A stretch of 64,000 nucleotides of DNA. It comes from Tachypleus tridentatus (Eukaryota; Arthropoda; Merostomata; Xiphosura; Limulidae). The notes under the pieces are model-generated. The model saw nothing but the letters and a program-made list of their open reading frames with translations. It did not search any database and had not been told where the DNA came from. The DNA is taken from contig NC_134825.1 of NCBI RefSeq assembly GCF_004210375.1, forward strand, positions 43,766,348 through 43,830,347. The letters are read 5' to 3'. The position numbers and the translations under genes were made by a program. Each line of letters begins with the position of its first letter. Within the stretch, counting starts at the first letter, position 1. This document shows, piece by piece, positions 1 through 11,506 of this stretch.

Positions 1-258
1 ACTCCTCGTAACTTAGACACTATTTACATACCGGTTTACTTGCCTCAGTATGAATGGTATTCCACTGTGAGACCTATTTATGTAAATAAGGATCCTTAAT
101 CCCAGCTTGAGCACAGGAATAAGATTCAAAGTTAAAGATGGACTGTTTACTAAATACACAGTCAAACACACTGTTATTTTCATGAGTTGTTGTAAAAAAA
201 AAAAACTACCTATTTTTAATACACAAAGTAACAGCACAATTTCTCTATTTTGGTTTTT

Positions 259-533
259 GCCCGGCATGGCCAAGTGTGTTAAGGCGTTCGACTCGTAATC
301 CGAGGGTCGCAGGTTCAAATCCCAGTCGCACCAAATATGCTCGCCCTCCCAGCCGTGGGGGCGTCATAAATGTGACGGTCAATCCCACTATTCGTTGGTA
401 AAAGAGTAGCCCAAGAGTTGGCGGTGGGTGATGATGACTAGCTGCCTTCCCTCTAGACTTACACTGCTAAATTAGGGACGGCTAGCACAGATAGCCCTTG
501 AGTAGCTTTGGGTGAAATTCAAAACAAAACAAA
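259..533 (+). mobile_element. tRNA-Thr-headed SINE, full length (family 1)
   Basis: This copy serves as the reference for family 1. It has a tRNA-like head with an A box (TGGCCAAGTG-type), an anticodon-loop region reading CTCGTAA (CGT, threonine) and a B box (GGTTCAAATCC). A body of about 170 bp follows with the recurring segments 'gactagctgccttccctcta' and 'gctaaattagggacggctag'. The tail is an A-rich CAAAACAAA stretch. 23 copies or fragments occur in the window, 9 on the plus and 14 on the minus strand. The structure is that of a Pol III-transcribed SINE mobilised by a LINE. This copy has a one-base insertion in the D-loop region (AAGTGTGTTAAGG). Confidence 0.9.
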
Positions 534-694
534 GTGTTTCGGTTTTACGCTGAAAATACAATTACATGAAAACCGTTCACGAACTAGCTGGTTTAGTTCT
601 GTCAGAGACGCTAGAGTTTTCTCCCATAATAAGTAGATTTATATCCAATATTTTCTATACGTGGTGTTTATAAAGTGATTTTTTTTTTTTTCAT

Positions 695-829
695 TTAACA
701 CACCTACGAAAAGTGGGGCCTAATAGGCCCCAGAGCAACTTGAAAGGTTATTAATATTAGGCTAATAATTTTGTATTTAAATGAAATTGCCATTTAAATC
801 CATTAATGAATGGATCAACGAGATTCCCA

Positions 830-864
<35 letters not shown>

Positions 865-919
865 GGGGAACGGGCTTGGAGAAATCAGGACTAGAAACGT
901 CTTTTCGTTGGAGTGTTAA
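695..919 (+). mobile_element. Non-autonomous piggyBac element carrying a 28S rDNA fragment
   Basis: TTAA at 695-698 and 916-919 bounds the element. The left terminus CACACCTACGAAAAG and the reverse complement of the right terminus, CACTCCAACGAAAAG, match at 13 of 15 positions. Positions 715-794 appear identical to 56198-56277 in the coding piggyBac element downstream, including the palindrome GGGGCCTAATAGGCCCC. The element has no transposase. Its middle (806-888) is 28S rRNA sequence. I infer a deletion derivative, mobilised in trans by the 56-kb family, that acquired rDNA. An alternative is that the rDNA entered by recombination after insertion, but both termini are in place, which favours capture within the element. 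Confidence 0.85.
806..888 (+). pseudogene. 28S rRNA gene fragment inside the piggyBac derivative
   Basis: The segment runs from ATGAATGG through 'gagattcccactgtccctat', 'ctatctagcgaaaccacagc' and GGGAACGGGCTTGGAGAAATCAG. I recognise it as the highly conserved eukaryotic 28S region containing the R1/R2 insertion neighbourhood. It is in rRNA sense on the plus strand. By memory it differs from arthropod 28S at two places: GGATCAACGAG where arthropods have GGATTAACGAG, and CCAGGGGAAC for CCAAGGGAAC. It is too short to be functional rRNA and is flanked by transposon sequence on both sides. A 63-codon open frame across it (810-1001) is an rRNA artefact. Confidence 0.88.
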
Positions 920-1057
920 GTTCTGTGTAATGCACTATATTTTAAACTACGTGATAGGTTTGATGTATCTTCAGTATAAAGTAATCAGTAATTTCACGTA
1001 AGTATATGTATTCATAGTAAGTAACTTTGATCAATTTAAATATATATAGTTTGTTTC

Positions 1058-1315
1058 TAAATTTTACGCAAAGCTACACGAGAGCTATCTGTGCTAACCA
1101 TTCGCAATATAGCAATGTAAGACGAGAGGAAAGACTGCTAGCCATCACCAACCACCGTCAACTCTTGGGCTACTCTTTACCAACGAAAACTGGGATTGAT
1201 CGTAACATTATAACTCTCCCATGGATGAAAGAGCAAGCATGTTTGGTGTGAAGGGGTTCGAACCTTCGACTCTCATATTATGAATCGAGTGCCATGACCA
1301 CCTGGCCATGCCGAG
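1058..1315 (-). mobile_element. Family 1 SINE
   Basis: Complete but diverged copy in reverse orientation. The tail is at 1058 and the tRNA-like head ends at the complement of CTCGGCATGGCCAGG near 1315. The anticodon-loop region is mutated. Confidence 0.85.
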
Positions 1316-1711
1316 TACATATACTCCCTGATTTCATTGTATACAGCTAGTAACAATAACCTTGGAAACAAAGTGAGAATGTTCCACTCACTCGGAAAAG
1401 GAACTGTAGGTGCTATGATGTACAAACACTTTAACTAGATTTAGAATAGTTTATTTTTCATGAACTTAAGTGGACTGAATATCTGGAAGAATTATATTAA
1501 TTTTGCAAATTTATTTGGGAAGTTTGAAAACACCTGAACCGAATAAAAAAGTGATATAAGTACAATGTGTCGTTAAAAACAAAATGTTTGATTGGACAAA
1601 CACGGAAGTATTTTCTCTAAAGATAAGTTTTTTATTTTTGTTCTCACTCGAAATTTACCGCTGTTAAAGGTAACATTTTTTTAAAATATCCAAACACCGA
1701 AGTTGGATTTG

Positions 1712-1893
1712 GATTGAGTGTAGCCTAATGGTTATTCTGCTGGACAGCGAATCCAAAAATTCGTGGTTCGCTTCCAGTAACTGCAACATCACGCTCCGTA
1801 ATTTGGGATTGTAATGATGGTCGTATCCCACTTTTTCCGTTAGAGTAACGTAAGAGTTTACAGCAGGTTCTGTTGACGAGCTGCATTCTCTCA
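1712..1893 (+). mobile_element. tRNA-like SINE of a third family
   Basis: The head has an A-box-like TAGCCTAATGGTTA and a B-box-like GGTTCGCTTCC at about 1764-1774, with an unrelated body. The locus near 27966 shares the phrase 'CCAAAAATTC' followed by a degenerate B box and is probably the same family. Boundaries are approximate and no target duplication was identified. Confidence 0.5.
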
Positions 1894-2769
1894 CACTTCA
1901 AACTTATGAACAGACGACACAGGTAGTATTTATGTAATTTTGGATGGCTTGTTTCTGAGACCCTAATAAAACTGACCATGAATAGATGCTGTAAAAAATA
2001 AACAAACTCGGAATGTGTGATTCCGTAAACACATCGTTTTAGTGTCCAGTAGTTTCATATAAGTTTAATCTTATCCTATTTACGTGTTTATACAATAAAG
2101 GGAAAAAACAACGCTATATTTAAATTAACCAATTTATAGGGGGTAGAGTTTAATAAATAGTTTAATATATTAACTTTTTTCCTTAAAGAAAGCGCGTGCA
2201 TAAATTTTGTATCAGTCATGTTTAGAAAGTTTTCAAAATTCATTTTTAAAAGAAGGAAATGTACTTTTACATAAATATCTAATAAGAGAATTATTAAATG
2301 TAAGTTAAAAATTATTAATTTATAGCAGCTCAAAATAAGCCATACTTATTCTGTGATTAATGGTTTTAAATTAAACAGTGAAATTATGAAAGTCTTTCGT
2401 GGATGCAACATCGTTTTCATTACAATATGATGATAAGAATAAATTTTCGGTAAATCACAAGAATATTAAGGTACGTAACTTCGATACTGATACATGAAAG
2501 TATTCTGTGTTAACTTACATGTCTGCAAGTGTTAACAGGTAGTTTAACGTAGTCAAACATTCAATTTAAAGAAGCAAACACTTGGGTGGTTTAGACAAAC
2601 ATGTGAGGGCACAGAAATAAATATTAAGTTAAAACGTTGTTTTTCCCAAATTAGCCAAAGAGATGATGAAGCTTTTTACACATCATCCATGATTATCTAG
2701 GTAAGATTGACAACCAACTATTAAAGCCACGCCTAACTGAATATCTAGGGACGATTTAGAGCTCGCTAT
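1894..2769. other. Gene-free upstream stretch
   Basis: AT-rich unique-looking sequence with no convincing coding potential, no recognised repeat and no tandem structure. The short minus-strand frame at 2088-2333 has low-complexity composition and no recognisable motif. Confidence 0.5.
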
Positions 2770-2963
2770 TGATTTGTTAAGACGCTAAGTGTTCCGCCCA
2801 CTAGCTTCGTTCTAGCCAATCACTAGCAGGAACATTTAACCCCATGTTGTCATTCCCAGTAGGAAAATAACTGTCAGATTCAGTGTAAGCGAATCACTAG
2901 GACTTGTAGTACGTCTCGAGGGGCGAAGCGTTTATACAAAGCGCCGGTAAACAGAGAAAGATT
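2770..2963 (+). promoter_or_regulatory. Candidate Zic promoter and 5' leader
   Basis: The block directly upstream of the Zic start is less AT-rich than its surroundings. It contains CCGCCCA (2794-2800), a CCAAT box in GCCAATCA (2816-2820), and an arthropod-type initiator TTCAGTGT (2879-2886). A TTTATA at 2931-2936 lies downstream of that initiator, so it is not its TATA box. An in-frame TAG at 2907-2909 closes the reading frame above the start codon. The transcription start is inferred, and an additional upstream exon cannot be excluded. Confidence 0.35.
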
Positions 2964-4017
2964 ATGAAACATGGACTCGCTATACGAAATCCGGCATTCC
3001 GCTTTGTAAACGTAGCCGGTTCACGCGTTCTTTCTCGTTCTGACCTTGTATTCGCGCAGGGTGTAAATGGTGTAGCTACGGCCTTTCCCTTGAACTCTTC
3101 GGCAGCAGATTATCACTGCGGCTCGGACATGTTGAACCCCTTCATGGACACAGGCCACATGGGCCCTCTCAAGCTGAGCCCGCCGCACGCTATTTCAGGT
3201 GAACCGACAGGACACCACACACAGGGAAACCATCAGTTTGCAGCTCAGACCAACGGCTACGCTGGACCTCATACTCACCACCATCACCATGGTCATGTTG
3301 GTAGCTATGCTGCACGGGACTTCTTCCTACGAAGGGAACACATGCCGACTTTAGCCAGTAGTCTAGCTACCCACGATGGACTCAGCACTAATGGGTCCGC
3401 GATGTTTGTACCCTCCTCGGCGACGCTGCACGGTGCACATCACACGGGAGACCCTTCTTCCACGCACGTGCTTTTTCCCGGTTTTGAGTACTCTGCTGCC
3501 CACCACACTGGACATATGAACGGTCAAGTCAGACTTTCTTTACCTGGCGCTGACATGTATGGACGTCCAGACACTTTTAACCAAATTGGTGGTCCGAGAT
3601 CTGACCACCTAGCTGGAACCTATGGCGCTATGAACATGGGGCATATGAACATGGGTCCCCATGGTCCTGGAGCTTTCTTTAGGTACATGCGGCAACCAAT
3701 TAAACAAGAAATGACGTGTCTTTGGGTAGATCAGGAACTGCAGAGCCCCAAAAAACCGTGTAACAAAATATTCACTTCCATGCACGAGATAGTGACTCAT
3801 ATTTCGGTGGAACATGTTGGTGGTCCCGAGTGCTCAAATCATGTATGTTTTTGGCAGGACTGTTCTCGAAATGGACGGCCTTTCAAGGCCAAATACAAGC
3901 TGGTCAACCACATACGGGTTCATACGGGAGAGAAGCCTTTTCCCTGTCCTTTCCCAGGATGTGGAAAAGTCTTTGCCAGGAGTGAAAATCTTAAGATTCA
4001 TAAACGAACACACACAG
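2964..4017 (+). CDS. Zic: Zic/odd-paired transcription factor, exon 1 (zinc fingers 1-3)
   Basis: This exon encodes residues 1-351 plus the first base of codon 352 of a GLI/Zic-class nuclear DNA-binding protein. Residues 56-74 ([19 protein letters not shown]) match the conserved Zic N-terminal motif. A His-rich run (104-111) and [10 protein letters not shown] (111-120) follow, as in other Zic proteins. Fingers 1 and 2 form the tandem CWCH2 unit: C252-x-W254, C266, H279, H284, then C295-x-W297, C300, H316, H320. Finger 3 is C328, C333, H346, H350, and the exon ends at HTG. ATG 2964 is the first Met after the in-frame TAG at 2907. Zic proteins pattern the neural tube and mesoderm in vertebrates, and odd-paired controls segmentation in arthropods. 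The first 55 residues do not show a clear ZOC motif. The exon ends at a phase-1 donor, ACACAG|GTAAGA. Confidence 0.96.
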
Positions 4018-7000
4018 GTAAGAAAACAATCACTCTTAAATTTTACTGTTCACTTCTCTAAAAAATACTCGGATCTATAAGTGTTGATTACACTTGTAAA
4101 TATTCACATTTAAATATCTCAGTGCTAAAGTATCAATTTAATCCTTCGCTGCATTCTGCAATGCTGTTTAGCTCTTGTGCGGGACATTATGTTTTGATAG
4201 TTGCTACGACGTCGTTGTTCGTGCTACATAATTTTGAAGCCACTAAAACAGGTTGATTATAATTTTACACTAGAATCATTTGTTTTGCGACGCCATAGTT
4301 ATTTACACTTATGCTGCGCCACGAACTGGTTGCGTGTTTTTAGGCCTACTTCTCTCAGTTACGTAATATATTCATCTGGATATACGTTCATTGCAGTGCA
4401 AACTTTACAAGCATCTGGTATTTGAACATTAATTGTAATAAATCTGCAGACTTTTCCAACATATTAAGCTTTGATTTGTCTGGGAGGGAATCTCGTACAA
4501 GGAAAAGCATATTTTATCCTCTCTTTTTTATTTTTGTTTTCAAGTTTAAGAAGGTAAACAGCTGCAGACGAAAATCATTGAACATCGGAGTACCTTCAGG
4601 ACTTCTGTGATGTCATATTATCTCGTGGTTGGCGTGTTAAAATCACATTATCCAACAACATATAACCATCGAATAAGGTGGGAATTCCCCAAAGATGTAT
4701 TATATGCGTAACCAAGGCAACTGACATTATGTCAGCACATAGGAAAGGAAAGTTATAATATGCAGTAGATTCTGCAACACACTTATACGAACAGATAATA
4801 TGACGTAAAGTCCAACGCACGTAGCAACGAAACAGTTAAAACATGCTACAGTGTAACATGTCTTTTCACTGGAAAGAATCAAAATTCGACTGCTTTATCA
4901 GCTTATTAGACAAAGTATGGATGCTTCCTAATTTGAAGCTGTTATCGTTGATGTGGAGATAATTACGGGGCAGTTTATAAAGTGCAGAGTTGTGCTACCA
5001 TGCGATATTTATGTTGGATAATACCTCATAATATTCTATATAGAATAAACGTTACACACTTGAATTTCCTGTATATCATCTAAAGCTACTGTTTGTAAGA
5101 TAAACTACTAGTTGTTATTATTAGTAAGACAATTTCGCCATTGTTATGACTAAAATGTCTTCTCAGTGTTAGAATTTTTTAATAAATTGTCTATGTTCTT
5201 GAAAATCAACGACTTTCAAACAGATACACGGGGACTGTTTGACGGTTTCGTAGCTACATTCATAGCCAGGTTTACTTGATATTACCGGTGAACAGCGTTG
5301 TTGGTAAAAGCATTCATGCGGGGATAAAACATGGCGACCGTTATGGTGAGCGTACTCAAATACAGGCTGACATAAAACTCGATAATATTCTCAGATATCA
5401 TGACGAATTGATCAGTATTTGATTTTTTATGTATTTTTTAACAATTATGTTGAATATGAAAACATTAATATTAAAGTTAATTTTAAAAATTAATGTTAAC
5501 TTCCAATAAGAATTAGCTACCCACTTGGGTCAAAACTAAAAAATTAACCCTGTATCTTTCTTTAGCTGTAAGCACTACTATCTCCCGGAGTTCAGCCAGC
5601 TTATAAAATATAGGCTATATCCAAATCTATACTAACAAGAAAAAGAACATATTTACACTCAAACCATTATAATAATTAGATATATTAAGCATTCTAACCA
5701 ATACTTTTAATAAAAGAGAAATATAGACAGAACATTATCGTCTTCCTAAGCTGAATTGACATGTTTGTATACATCTGTATTACCGATCTTCCATCTGTAG
5801 TTAAAACACGGTTAAACTATGATAAATATTTATATATCCTGTGAATAACACATTTTTTTTCCTGATAAAGTTATAGATTGTTCAATGAAACCGTTCTGTA
5901 AATGAAGTAATGTTGTTCCAAGTAATCATGCCAGTTTCGACTCTGTCAACTTTCTGCTCTTTAACTAGTTATTTACGACAAATTTTAAGTCCAGTAATAA
6001 AATAGTTTTTATAATATTCTTCTGTCTAGATACCTTTATATTTATTTTTTCTATTAAACATTAATATATTTGAAGTATTTTTTTTCTCTTTTAATTTAAA
6101 CTTGAACTATATTTATTGATACAAGTACAATGTACTCTATTATGCTTGGGATAAATTGTAAGGAAGATTGTTTATGTTTGTTTACATCTTGATCTTGGTT
6201 GAGTCACCAGCTCATTTAAATGTGCTTTATTTTTATTATTTATGATTCTCTTAAGTGATAGTTTTGATGATGATGGGAAAATATTTATTTCCGTTCGTAA
6301 TTTCTTTTTTCATTCTCACATGAAATATTTTAAAAGCAAATTAGTGAAAAGCAGTACAGTTATAAAAGTACTTCAGTGAATGGTTAACATGGTTCGTTCT
6401 CGATGTCATTCAGTTCAGTTCTATCAATTACAAAACTGCTTTCACTTAGTTTTAGTTTCATTTACCTGAACAAGTAGAAGATATATGTGACTTTAACTGT
6501 TGCTAGATGTAATAAAACAAAAGACAATTTTCAAATCACATCAATAATTAGGTACTGCGAGGGCTTATATTACAGAAACACAAGTGCCCCAGACTAGTAG
6601 AATTGGCAAGTAACTAGTAAATGATTGTGAAAGTAGATTCCATTGTCGTTATTAATAGAAATGGTGGAAGTAAATAATGCGCTATTTATTTTGATTTCCC
6701 GAGGGATAACATTAGTTTTAACAAGAGATTTTAATGAGGTTTATTATGTTAGTGTTGGGATTTTAAAATAAACTAGATTTACGAATACATAAGGTTTTAA
6801 GAAAGAGTTCAAACCATAGTTTTATACATCATTATAAAATATAGTATACATGTTATAACTAAGAGTCCGATATACAAAATATTACCCTGTTTAAAGGTTG
6901 GATAGAGAAGTCATATTGACGTTCCTGTCTAAAATGTTACAAAATACGTTTTTCAAAACAAAATTAACAAATCTATTGTTATAATCATCTATACTATCGT

Positions 7001-8584
7001 GACCAACATCATTCATGTTTCTTTACATAGAACTATATTTTATATATTAGGATTCCTTTAGTTTTAATTTCAACTAATATTTCTGGTATTCTAAAGTCTA
7101 ACTCGTGCCTGCCTTTGGCGCCAGAAGAGGCGAGGTTCAACGAACAAGTTAACGTGCTCGTTATTGATTTGTCTGGCTCAAATAACAAAGTGTTAAAACT
7201 ATTGGCTATGTAACTATGATTTTTCCACCTTTCTTAAACTAAAATGTTGAATACTTCTCAAACTACTCTCGTACCAGGAACCGTTGGCTGTCGTATAGGG
7301 TCCACGCTCAATGACGTCTTTAGGTTTTTCAGCGAACAGTTGCAGTTTAATCAAATGCAAAGTTTTCGTTAAATTCTGAATTTTATGAAATAAAACAATT
7401 AAAACTCTTGTCAAAGTTTAAACTTGTTTAGTTCAGGCTTTTCTCTAAGTCGTACACAATTTAATCTAACATTTAAACTTTTAAATTATTTCAAGATATT
7501 CTAAATGAAGTTACTAAGGGTGGTAATGAAACGAAACTTTAATAAGTTTTGTGACCTTGCTTTGTTATGTGATGAAAGAACACTGACGAGGACGTCTGAA
7601 CTTTACTGTGCATAGAAACAAACAAATAAACAAAAAATATAACTTATTCCACCTATGGTTTTTCTCTGATAATGTCACACGTATTTAGAATAAATGCTTA
7701 TACATACAGTTGTGTGGTAAATGGTCACTTATAATGTGATGCCACTAAAATATTGTTTGGCACTTAATCGACTTTCAACTTTTGATAAAAGTTCTATGGT
7801 TATTGTTTACTTACGATTCGATTCAATAATGTATCTAATATATAACTGGTGCTTTATTTATTCTTTACTTATTTCTATTGCAATGTCACAAGCGTAGCTA
7901 ATGAGTTGACGCTTTGGTTATTCTTCACGTGTTTGTGATTTGGTGTCAGTAATAGTCGGTGCTTTTGATTGATGTTTACATACTTATGATGTCAGTATTT
8001 CTTTTGAAAGAAAAGTTTGTATTGTTTATAAAATTATTTAAGCAACTGGTATTTAGTTTTAATAATCACTTTTAAAATAAGTTACTGTTGTGAAGAACGT
8101 TCATTTACAATTTATTTGTTGTTCGAAATAAAATTTGCGTTTTATTGGAAAAGTATTGCTTCCAGCGTTAACAACAACTTATGATCCAATGTCAATTGAA
8201 TTGTGATTGATGTCAAGGTATTATATCTTAAATAGATACCATTGTTTAATATGTCGTTCACATACACTTCTACTAAGTGTCAGCTTTATATTTCTAATAA
8301 TGCCCAAGTTGTTATTGTTTTTTATATCATTAACACTCTTCGTCATTCAGTTTCGTCTATTTTTTTTGAAAGTGTGGTAATCCGGTATCAACGGTTGTGA
8401 ATGAATGAAAGTAATGCCGTTATGGGCGTTTGATACTTCGATGTCAACACTATGTTGTATATACGAAAAGTCCTTATTTTGAATGTGGTTATGTATGTTT
8501 TGATTACTTATCACCCAGTTTGTTTTAAATGTGTCTCACAGCGAGTAGTTTTGGAGCTCAAGGCACTCTGTTTGTTTGTCACAG

Positions 8585-8676
8585 AAATTTCATGCAAAGC
8601 TATACAGACTTAAAGTAAGAAAGCTAATCAATAGCACCCACCGCCAACTCTTGTGTTACTATTCTTGTGGGATTTA
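8585..8676 (-). mobile_element. Family 1 SINE fragment
   Basis: Only the tail and part of the body survive: a reverse-orientation GCAAAGCTA motif followed by CACCCACCGCCAACTCTTG. The tRNA head is absent. Confidence 0.65.
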
Positions 8677-8950
8677 ACTCGTTCATAGCCTAATCGTAGT
8701 GTCAAAATGCAAAGCGCGTTTTTGCACAACAAACAACTTGAATCTTTGGACTCACATCCCGGATATGCTATTCACTGGGCCACACCTAACCCTGGTTATT
8801 TTGTAAAAGATTTGTTATCGGTATATTACAGTAACGTGCTCAGTCTTTCATTCAAGGTGTCAATTATTACCACTGTTTTATACTTTAATTTTTATTTTGC
8901 GTTAAATAACACTGTAACTTTTTAAAATAACATTTTAGAAGGTTAACATT

Positions 8951-9074
8951 TTGTTTTGAGGTTAGGCAGTAAAAGTACACGATGGACTATTTGTGCTGTG
9001 GCCACCATGGGTATCGAAACTCGTTTTATAGGGTTGTAAGTCCGCAGATATACCACTGTGCCACTGTGGTACTA
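8951..9074 (-). mobile_element. Short tRNA-like SINE (family 2)
   Basis: Family 2 is about 110-125 bp. Read on its own strand it has a head containing GCGGACTTACAACGCTAGAAACC, split here as a shorter diagnostic GACTTACAACG-type motif, then a region with GGTGGGCAGAGCACAG and a tail TAGCTTTGTGCTTAA plus an A-rich end. This copy shows the complement of those motifs, including 'gttgtaagtccgcagatata' at 9033-9052 and CCACTGTGGTA at its head end. Confidence 0.7.
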
Positions 9075-10221
9075 CAAGATTAAGAAACACTTTTAAATCA
9101 TGACATTAGCTGTATTTAAGTAAATAAATGTGAATAACATATATATGTGTATATATCGTATATTATAACAAGACTTCTGACGTTGTTAACTTCTAATTTT
9201 CCACACGAAAAGTTTGGAAATAAAACAGTTAACTTCTGTTAATTATCGCTGCTTTTTGAGAGTATTGGAGAAGTTTACTGGAGTATCAGCCTAAATGTTC
9301 ATTGACTGGGTAGCGCATAATCTTCGTGTAAAGTCACGTGCTTATACAGTGAGTAGGCAAACATTTTCTAAAAATAACCTTTGCTGTACAGGAAACAGAC
9401 ATGCGCAAAACACTCGGTGGCTTCGTCTTTTATCTTTCTTGTTTTGTAGTTTTCGTGAATTGAAAATTGAAGTGTAGTTTTAGTATTAAATATTTTTGCC
9501 ATGAAGAATTCACGAGGAACAGATAGACAGATTAATACTGTGGGCTAAACCTTCAGGGAAGAAAGGTAGAATCATTGTAATCATACACTTATACAAGCAA
9601 CAAAAAAGAGAGAAAAGTGTGTTATCAAGTCATTTTAGCATGGTTCTTAAACCTTCCTCGCGCTATCGAGACGCCAACTGCTGTGCTGCATAGCACCCCA
9701 GTGACGGGGTGACAAGGTCTACATACTTGGGTGCAGCCCAGGTGTTACCGGACTGGGGTAGAAAGAATTTTTTAATCCACTGAGAGCTCAGATTGAGATA
9801 GAAACATTGATTACTGCTCGTGTAGACTCCGCATAAGTCGTTTAATTCCGGTAATTTATGAATGCTTTAGGGTATTATACTTCAAGAAGAAACTGTATAT
9901 GTACGTACAGTCACAGCTCATAAATATATTGACTCATACCACATACAAAAAAAAAAGAATGCTTGCCTATCGAGATTCTAGAGTTTCTTGTTTTGATAAT
10001 TCAGCAAACTTTATACTTTATCAAACTTAGCGCTAGAAGTGTATAAAAAATGTCAACTGCGGATATTATCATTACCAGCTATACCAGTTCGATTGCTACA
10101 CGATAAAAACCTTCATGTGATTAATTATTAGTAACATACTAATGTAGCACTAGCTGTTACTTGTGTTTTAATATTTGTCATGTAAGCAATATCAAAGAAC
10201 ATTACAAAACTCATTAAAGTG

Positions 10222-11125
10222 TAAATACTGAGATGATGTCACTAATACTGTTAATACAGAAGTTATGTCACTGACGTTGTTAATAATGAAGTTATGTTAC
10301 ACTGTTAATAAAGTTATGTTACTAATACTGTATATAATGAAGATATGTCATTAACACTGTTCATACAGAAGTGATGTCACTAATACTATTAAACCTAAAG
10401 TTTTATCAGTAACACAGCTAATACTAAAGCTATGTTACTAATATATCTAATACTGAAGCTATATCACAAAAACTGTTAATACTGAAGTTATGACACTAAT
10501 ACTGTTAATACTTAAGGTATGTAACTAACATTATTAATACTAAACTTATGTCCCTAACACTATCAATATTGAAGCTATGTCACTAACACAGCTAATACTG
10601 AAGTTACGTTACTAATAATATTAATACTGAAATTATTCACTAATACTGTTAAGCCTGAAGCTCTGTAGCTAATACTGAAGAGGACCCAGTGTGGCCAAGT
10701 GGTTAAGGCGCTCGACTCGTAATCCGAGAGCCACACTAAACATGCTAGCTCTTTCAGCATTGGGGGCGTTATAATGTGACCATCAATCCCATTATTCATT
10801 GGTAAAAGAGTAGCCCAAGAGTTGGCAGTGTGTGGTGATGACCAGCTGTCTTCCCTCTAGTCTTACACGGCTAGCGTAATTAGCCCTCGTGTAGCTTTGT
10901 GCGAAATTAAAAAAACAAAACAAACACACTGAAATTCTCAGTAATTTTACAAGTTCAGTATTTCTTTTCCTTTCAAATGAAGTGTAAATTCTTTATGACA
11001 ATTAAAAAACAACCTGCTGCGTGAGACAACAAACTAATACTGAAAATAACCAGTAATTTATGTAATACTGAAGTTATGTCACAAAGACTGTTAATACTGA
11101 GTTCATGTCACTAATACATGATATA
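10222..11125. repeat. Degenerate minisatellite, ~30-bp unit, split by a SINE
   Basis: The unit is approximately AATACTGAAGTTATGTCACT plus AACACTGTT, repeated about 15 times from 10222 to 10680. Remnants recur at 11035-11125. The intervening interval is a family 1 SINE and flank, so the array is older than that insertion. Units are strongly diverged. Confidence 0.75.
10683..10926 (+). mobile_element. Family 1 SINE inserted in a minisatellite
   Basis: The copy has the tRNA-like head, but most of the T-arm is missing: CCGAGAG is followed directly by CCACACTAAACATGC. The B box is therefore lost. The body and the A-rich tail are intact. Confidence 0.85.
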
Positions 11126-11265
11126 GAGGTTATAGAACTTGCGCTTACTCTTCATATAATTGAAACTGTCACAACTACTTAGATCGTGGTGAAAATCTGC
11201 TATACAATAAAGTTTTATTCCCAACATACAGTAAAATGTTCTACGGGTATGTTAAGATCATTCGT

Positions 11266-11506
11266 AAATATTGTAGAGTTATTTATTATATATATAAATA
11301 TTGTAGAGGTATTTATTATATATATAAATATTGTAGAGGTATTTATTATATATATAAATATTGTAGAGTTATTTATTATATATATAAATATTGTAGGGTT
11401 ATTTATTATATATATAAATATTGTATAGGTATTTATTGTGTATATAAATATTGTGGAGGTATTTATTGGATATATAAATATTGTGGAGGTATTTATTATA
11501 TATATA
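11266..11506. repeat. 30-bp minisatellite, 8 units
   Basis: The unit is AAATATTGTAGAGGTATTTA followed by TTATATATAT, repeated eight times at exactly 30 bp with a few substitutions (AGAGTT, AGGGTT, TGGAGGT). Because 30 is a multiple of 3, two overlapping open frames with an IYYIYKYCRG-type repeat run through it. These are artefacts of the repeat, not genes. Confidence 0.93.

Noticed and set aside
259-340. Functional tRNA-Thr gene
   Set aside because: The tRNA-like heads lack proper acceptor pairing and are each followed by the same SINE body. The same applies to all other heads.
810-1001. 63-codon open frame
   Set aside because: It is the translation of the 28S rRNA fragment, not a protein gene.
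3609-3815. Antisense open frame in Zic exon 1
   Set aside because: It is a shadow of the real coding frame on the other strand.
9637-9760. Possible hAT-type transposon end (CATGGTTCTTAAACC) with a small CACCCC/GGGGTG hairpin
   Set aside because: Only one end is suggestive; no partner inverted repeat or 8-bp target duplication was found.
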